Positions 13,116 to 15,945 of a stretch of 15,945 bases of DNA are shown piece by piece (position 1 is the first letter of the stretch; the number at the start of each line of letters is the position of its first letter). The DNA is taken from the NCBI GenBank assembly GCA_934130235.1, contig CAKOXU010000022.1:1-15945 (forward strand), read 5' to 3'. This DNA comes from an uncultured Bacilli bacterium (lineage in GTDB: Bacteria > Bacillota_I > Bacilli_A > RF39 > UBA660). The notes beneath the pieces were generated by a model. That model was not told the origin of the DNA and ran no database searches. It saw nothing but the letters and a program-made list of their open reading frames with translations. The translations under genes were made by a program, and so were the position numbers.

Positions 13116-14528
13116 TTACGAAATTTCAGTAAATAAATTACTTGTAGGACGAGCTTTTAATGAGTAATCCGCTCTTATACCTTTTTTATATGCAAAATAA
13201 CCTGCTGTCGCTATCATTGCACCATTATCTGTACAGTATTTTATATTCGGAACAGTCAAATTTATTCCTTCCATTTTACATAAGTCCTCGAAAGCGCTTC
13301 TTATACCTCTATTAGCTGATACACCACCTGCTATAATAAAGTTTTTTACATTATATTCTTTTAAAGCTCTCATTGCTTTTTTTGTTAATATTTCAATAAC
13401 ACGATTTTGAAATGAACATGCAAGATCTTCTTTTCTTAGCTGATTGCCCCTTTGTTGCTCATTGTGTGCTAAATTAATAACCGCACTTTTTATACCACTA
13501 AAAGAGAAATTATAACTATTATCATCTAATGGTAAGGGTAAGTTATATGTATCTTGCCCTAAATGTGCTAATTCATCAACTAAAGGACCCCCAGGATATG
13601 GTAAATCTAATACGCGTGCAACTTTATCGTAACACTCGCCCACTGCATCGTCAAGTGTCGAACCAAGACATTTAAACTTATAATTCTCTTCCATATAGAC
13701 TAACTCTGTATGTCCTCCAGAGACTACTAAGGAAATCAAAGGAAATTCCATTCTATTTACTAAATTATTGGCATAGATGTGTCCAGCAATATGATGAACA
13801 GGTATTAATGGTTTCTTATAAATATATGAAAGCATAGATGCAGCTTCCACGCCTATAAGCAAACAACCAATTAATCCCGGGCCATATGTTACAGCAATAG
13901 CTGTTATTTGTTCCATTTTCATTGAAGCTTTTTTTAGACATTCTTCTATTACTATAGTTATGTTCTCAACATGCATACGGCTGGCAATTTCAGGTACTAC
14001 TCCACCATATAAAGCATGTGTATCCATTTGTGATAATACAACTGTAGCAATCTCATCACAACCATTTTTTACAATAGAAACACTTGTTTCATCACAACTA
14101 GATTCTATTCCCAATATATAAACATCTTTCATAATATCACCACTTTTAAACATCAATATTCCATCACAACTGGCATAATAGTTTTTTCTCAATGCAACAC
14201 TTTTAAAACCGTTATTAGAATAAAAATTTAGCGCAACTGTATTAGTTGCTTTTACCTCTAATGTCGCACTTTTAGAACATTCTGTAGCTTTATCTAACAA
14301 TTTAGTAGCTATACCTTGATTTCTGTATTTTTCTCTCGTATAAATGTAATCAATTTCAATTGTATCATACTTTTCTTCATATATTATAATACCTTTTATG
14401 CATTCATCAAAGTAAACCAAGCCTCGTAAAAATGGATTATTAAATGATTCATTATTTATGCCGTAATTAAATATTTTTAACAAACTGTTTACTTCATCAT
14501 AATCAGCTTCAGTTATTGTTCTTATCAT
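13116..14528 (-). CDS. tsaD: Fused RimI-like N-acetyltransferase and tRNA t6A synthase subunit TsaD
   Basis: 470 residues made of two proteins that are usually separate neighbours. Residues 1-130 form a GNAT acetyltransferase like RimI, with the acetyl-CoA loop RNQGIA (69-74) and ALNFYSNNGF (99-108). Residues 133-470 (338, the normal TsaD length) begin MKDVYILGIESSCDETS and carry metal ligands H246, H250 (HHIAGH) and D434 (CTDNGAMIA), VSGGHTEL (269-276) and GGVSAN (401-406). TsaD transfers the threonylcarbamoyl group to A37 of ANN-decoding tRNAs, with TsaB and TsaE. A GGTGAT ribosome-binding site lies three bases before Met133, so TsaD may also be made alone from 14132. The start overlaps tsaB by 20 bases, with GAGGA upstream inside tsaB. 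TsaD activity is near certain; the acetyltransferase target is inferred. Confidence 0.93.
   Translation of the reverse strand: MIRTITEADYDEVNSLLKIFNYGINNESFNNPFLRGLVYFDECIKGIIIYEEKYDTIEIDYIYTREKYRNQGIATKLLDKATECSKSATLEVKATNTVALNFYSNNGFKSVALRKNYYASCDGILMFKSGDIMKDVYILGIESSCDETSVSIVKNGCDEIATVVLSQMDTHALYGGVVPEIASRMHVENITIVIEECLKKASMKMEQITAIAVTYGPGLIGCLLIGVEAASMLSYIYKKPLIPVHHIAGHIYANNLVNRMEFPLISLVVSGGHTELVYMEENYKFKCLGSTLDDAVGECYDKVARVLDLPYPGGPLVDELAHLGQDTYNLPLPLDDNSYNFSFSGIKSAVINLAHNEQQRGNQLRKEDLACSFQNRVIEILTKKAMRALKEYNVKNFIIAGGVSANRGIRSAFEDLCKMEGINLTVPNIKYCTDNGAMIATAGYFAYKKGIRADYSLKARPTSNLFTEIS
14136..14141 (-). promoter_or_regulatory. Internal ribosome-binding site for separate TsaD
   Basis: GGTGAT on the - strand, three bases before the ATG of Met133 in the fused gene. 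The same GGTGAT at 3-4 bases precedes the HTH gene and tsaE starts, so this genome uses that part of the anti-Shine-Dalgarno. It suggests a retained tsaD start inside the fusion. Confidence 0.55.
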
Positions 14529-15135
14529 TGTTTCTTTTTTCCTCTGCTTCTGTTAACTTTAAATAGTTAGGTTTTAATTCATTGGCAAGTACTCCGTTGT
14601 CTTCGATATGTTTGCTAACTATTTTTAATATATTTAATTCTGGTTTAATGCTATTTTTTATATCATCATATGACACAATTTTATAACTATATTTTAGGTT
14701 ATGAATAAAATCCTCACAATTATATAGTCCATCTGCAACTATGTTATTTAATTGCTTATCGTATACACCAGCATACACATTTCCTCTTCTTGCGTCAATC
14801 ATAGGAATACTATACTCTTCAACTACAGAAGTTGTTGCCATTAATTCTAAACTTGATAATGGAACTACAGGTATATTTATAGACCAAGCAATTATTTTAG
14901 CAGCTGTAACGCCTACTCGTATACCAGTAAATGAGCCTGGACCACACACCACAAATATTTTATCAAGATCTTTAATAGTGAATGGTACTTTTTGAAAGGC
15001 TATATCAATTTCTGAAACAATACTAGAAGCCATATCATTTTTTACTTCTTTACTAAATGAGAACAACATTTTATTATTTTCTATAATTGCTAAATTCATA
15101 AAAAAAGAAGAAGTATCTATAAACAAGCTTCTCAT
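14509..15135 (-). CDS. tsaB: tRNA t6A synthesis complex subunit TsaB
   Basis: Non-catalytic ASKHA-fold partner that dimerises with TsaD for t6A37 synthesis. I chose the ATG at 15135 (208 residues) because it forms an ATGA overlap with the tsaE stop, has GAGG eight bases upstream, and begins MRSLFIDTSS as TsaB proteins do; an ATG at 15150 would add five residues with a weak site. Motifs: IDTSS (6-10), GPGSFTGIRVG (65-75), DARRGNVYA (114-122), and the C-terminal KPNYLKL (188-194) corresponding to the family's PxYLR. It ends in TGA inside the next gene. The final ~12 residues are an Asn/Lys/Asp-rich tail that also encodes the ribosome-binding site of the RimI-TsaD gene. Confidence 0.95.
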   Translation of the reverse strand: MRSLFIDTSSFFMNLAIIENNKMLFSFSKEVKNDMASSIVSEIDIAFQKVPFTIKDLDKIFVVCGPGSFTGIRVGVTAAKIIAWSINIPVVPLSSLELMATTSVVEEYSIPMIDARRGNVYAGVYDKQLNNIVADGLYNCEDFIHNLKYSYKIVSYDDIKNSIKPELNILKIVSKHIEDNGVLANELKPNYLKLTEAEEKRNNDKNNN

Positions 15136-15584
15136 AATACAGCCTCGCATAACTCTTCATACTTTTTTCCATAAGGAGTTATTATAAGTAATCTTTTATT
15201 TTCGTCTATAGTTTTAAATTTAATATCAAGTCTCTCCTCAGGAAGAATATCTTTAATAGTGTCAGCCCACTCAATTACAACAATTCCACCCTTGGTAAAA
15301 TACTCTTCAATGCCAACACCATCAGTAGTGCCATCGAGTCTATAGACATCCATATGATATAAAGGCATTTCTCCCTCAGTATACTCTTTAATAATAGTAT
15401 ATGTAGGTGAAGTAATTGTATCTTTAATTCCCAAGGCGTTTGCTATTCCTTTAGTAAATATGGTTTTTCCAGCTCCTAACTCACCATTCAAACAAATTAT
15501 CATATTTTCAAACTTTTCAGATTCAATGTTTTGAGCAAATTCAATAGTTTCCATCACAGAATGAGTTGTAAGTTTATAATTCAT
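15132..15584 (-). CDS. tsaE: tRNA t6A synthesis ATPase TsaE
   Basis: P-loop ATPase that drives turnover of the TsaB-TsaD complex. I chose the ATG at 15584 (150 residues), four bases after GGTGAT; an ATG at 15596 lies at the predicted transcription start and would have no leader. Motifs: Walker A GELGAGKT (34-41), switch SPTY (59-62), HMDVYRL (77-83) and VVIEWAD (102-108), all typical. First gene of the tsaE-tsaB-rimI/tsaD operon, coupled to tsaB by ATGA. It ends in TGA, which shows that UGA is a stop in this organism. Confidence 0.95.
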   Translation of the reverse strand: MNYKLTTHSVMETIEFAQNIESEKFENMIICLNGELGAGKTIFTKGIANALGIKDTITSPTYTIIKEYTEGEMPLYHMDVYRLDGTTDGVGIEEYFTKGGIVVIEWADTIKDILPEERLDIKFKTIDENKRLLIITPYGKKYEELCEAVL

Positions 15585-15600
15585 TTTTATCACCATACTT

Positions 15601-15630
15601 ATTATAACATTAATCCAAATATTATTACAA
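15601..15630 (-). promoter_or_regulatory. Promoter of the tsaE operon
   Basis: On the - strand: TTGTAA (15625-15630), an 18-base spacer, TATAAT (15601-15606) with TGT just before it (extended -10). Initiation near 15594 supports translation from 15584. Confidence 0.7.
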
Positions 15631-15653
15631 TAAAATTATAATATTTATTAAAT

Positions 15654-15680
15654 AAAAAAATCTTAAAGTAATTTAAGATT
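15654..15680 (-). terminator. Intrinsic terminator of the rRNA operon
   Basis: Perfect 9-bp stem (15672-15680 with 15659-15667) with a four-base loop, followed by a T run on the - strand. It lies about 16 bases after the 5S rRNA end and before the tsaE promoter. Confidence 0.9.
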
Positions 15681-15695
15681 AAAATACAAAAAAAA

Positions 15696-15800
15696 ATTGG
15701 CAACTTGCTATCTTCGCATTACACTATTTTCGCCGTTAAAGAGCTTAACTTCTGTGTTCGGGATGGGAACAGGTGTATCCTCTTTGCTATCGTCACCAAT
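15696..15800 (-). rRNA. rrf: 5S ribosomal RNA
   Basis: About 105 bases. The 5' end TTGGTGACGATAGC pairs over eight positions with the 3' end GTTGCCAA (two G-U pairs). The conserved middle CCTGTTCCCATCCCGAACAC and AGAAGTTAAGCTC are present. It is shorter than the ~116-base Bacillus form and close to mollicute 5S in length and sequence. Ends are placed from the terminal helix and may be off by a base or two. Confidence 0.96.
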
Positions 15801-15868
15801 AAATATAGAGAAATAATTCTCTGAAAACATGATAATGTGGTTTACTCACCAATAAAATAATTAAATAT
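15801..15868 (-). other. 23S-5S spacer
   Basis: A spacer of about 68 bases with no tRNA gene. A 6-bp hairpin (15807-15822, AGAGAA/TTCTCT) lies just before the 5S 5' end and may be a processing site. Confidence 0.6.
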
Positions 15869-15945
15869 GATTAAATCCTCGATCTATTAGTACTGGTCAA
15901 CTCAACATATTGCTATGCTTCCATCTCCAGCCTATCAACCTTGTA
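15869..15945 (-). rRNA. rrl: 23S ribosomal RNA, 3' end (partial)
   Basis: On the - strand the conserved 3' portion is present: AGGCTGGAGATGGAAGC, then GTTGACCAGTACTAATAG and ATCGAGG. The rest lies beyond the window. The 3' boundary is estimated from the usual terminal sequence after TCGAGG; exact processing cannot be seen. Confidence 0.95.

Noticed and set aside
13119..13140. Terminator at the end of tsaD
   Set aside because: The small stem AGTAA/TTACT lies within coding sequence and has no T run directly after it.
14509..15134. Mycoplasma-type code with UGA as Trp
   Set aside because: tsaE and tsaB both end at TGA exactly where the family ends and the next gene begins, and Trp is encoded by TGG.
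15801..15868. Possible tRNA between 23S and 5S rRNA
   Set aside because: Too short and without a cloverleaf or T-loop sequence; only a small 6-bp hairpin is present.
1..15945. CRISPR array or tandem repeats
   Set aside because: No regularly spaced repeat was seen; the only near-identical repeat is the 42-base gene-start cassette.

Overview
The window is very AT-rich with GC concentrated in the rRNA. It looks like a chromosomal stretch of a low-GC Gram-positive-type bacterium near the Mollicutes/Bacilli boundary. Evidence: a short (~105 nt) 5S rRNA resembling mollicute 5S, Firmicutes-style gene orders (infC-rpmI-rplT; tsaE-tsaB-rimI-tsaD), AGGAGG/GGTGAT ribosome-binding sites and consensus sigma-A promoters. 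UGA is a stop (tsaE and tsaB end in TGA), so this is the standard bacterial code, not the Mycoplasma code. An uncultured RF39/Acholeplasma/Erysipelotrichia-like lineage is an inference, not shown.

Layout. 1-1161 (+): end of an ABC importer operon (ATPase, permease), closed by a bidirectional terminator. 1169-3029 (-): two coupled genes whose products share an N-terminal zinc-ribbon cassette, one a single-pass membrane protein with an exported domain, the other a PrsW-type intramembrane protease. 3200-5074 (-): seven-TM hybrid histidine kinase. 5158-9880 (-): a CAT/E2-fold acyltransferase-like protein and two adenylate-forming acyl ligases, a likely acyl-activation/transfer pathway. 9946-10272 (-): solo DNA-binding part of a transposase-like protein. 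10363-10671 (-): small membrane protein, divergent from 10781-11611 (+), a Fic-fold protein lacking the motif histidine. 11617-12927 (-): infC-rpmI-rplT, with a consensus promoter and a structured leader. 13116-15584 (-): tRNA t6A genes tsaE, tsaB and a fused rimI-tsaD. 15696-15945 (-): 5S rRNA and the 3' end of 23S rRNA.

The genome is tightly packed. Overlapping starts/stops couple most operon members, no gene-free stretch exceeds 300 bases, and nearly every transcript-ending hairpin overlaps the last stop codon.

Best candidates for something undescribed: the two-ligase/acyltransferase cluster whose acyltransferase has Glu for the catalytic His; the paired zinc-ribbon exported protein and PrsW protease; the RimI-TsaD fusion that keeps an internal TsaD ribosome-binding site; and the infC leader with alternative pairings upstream of an apparent AUC start.
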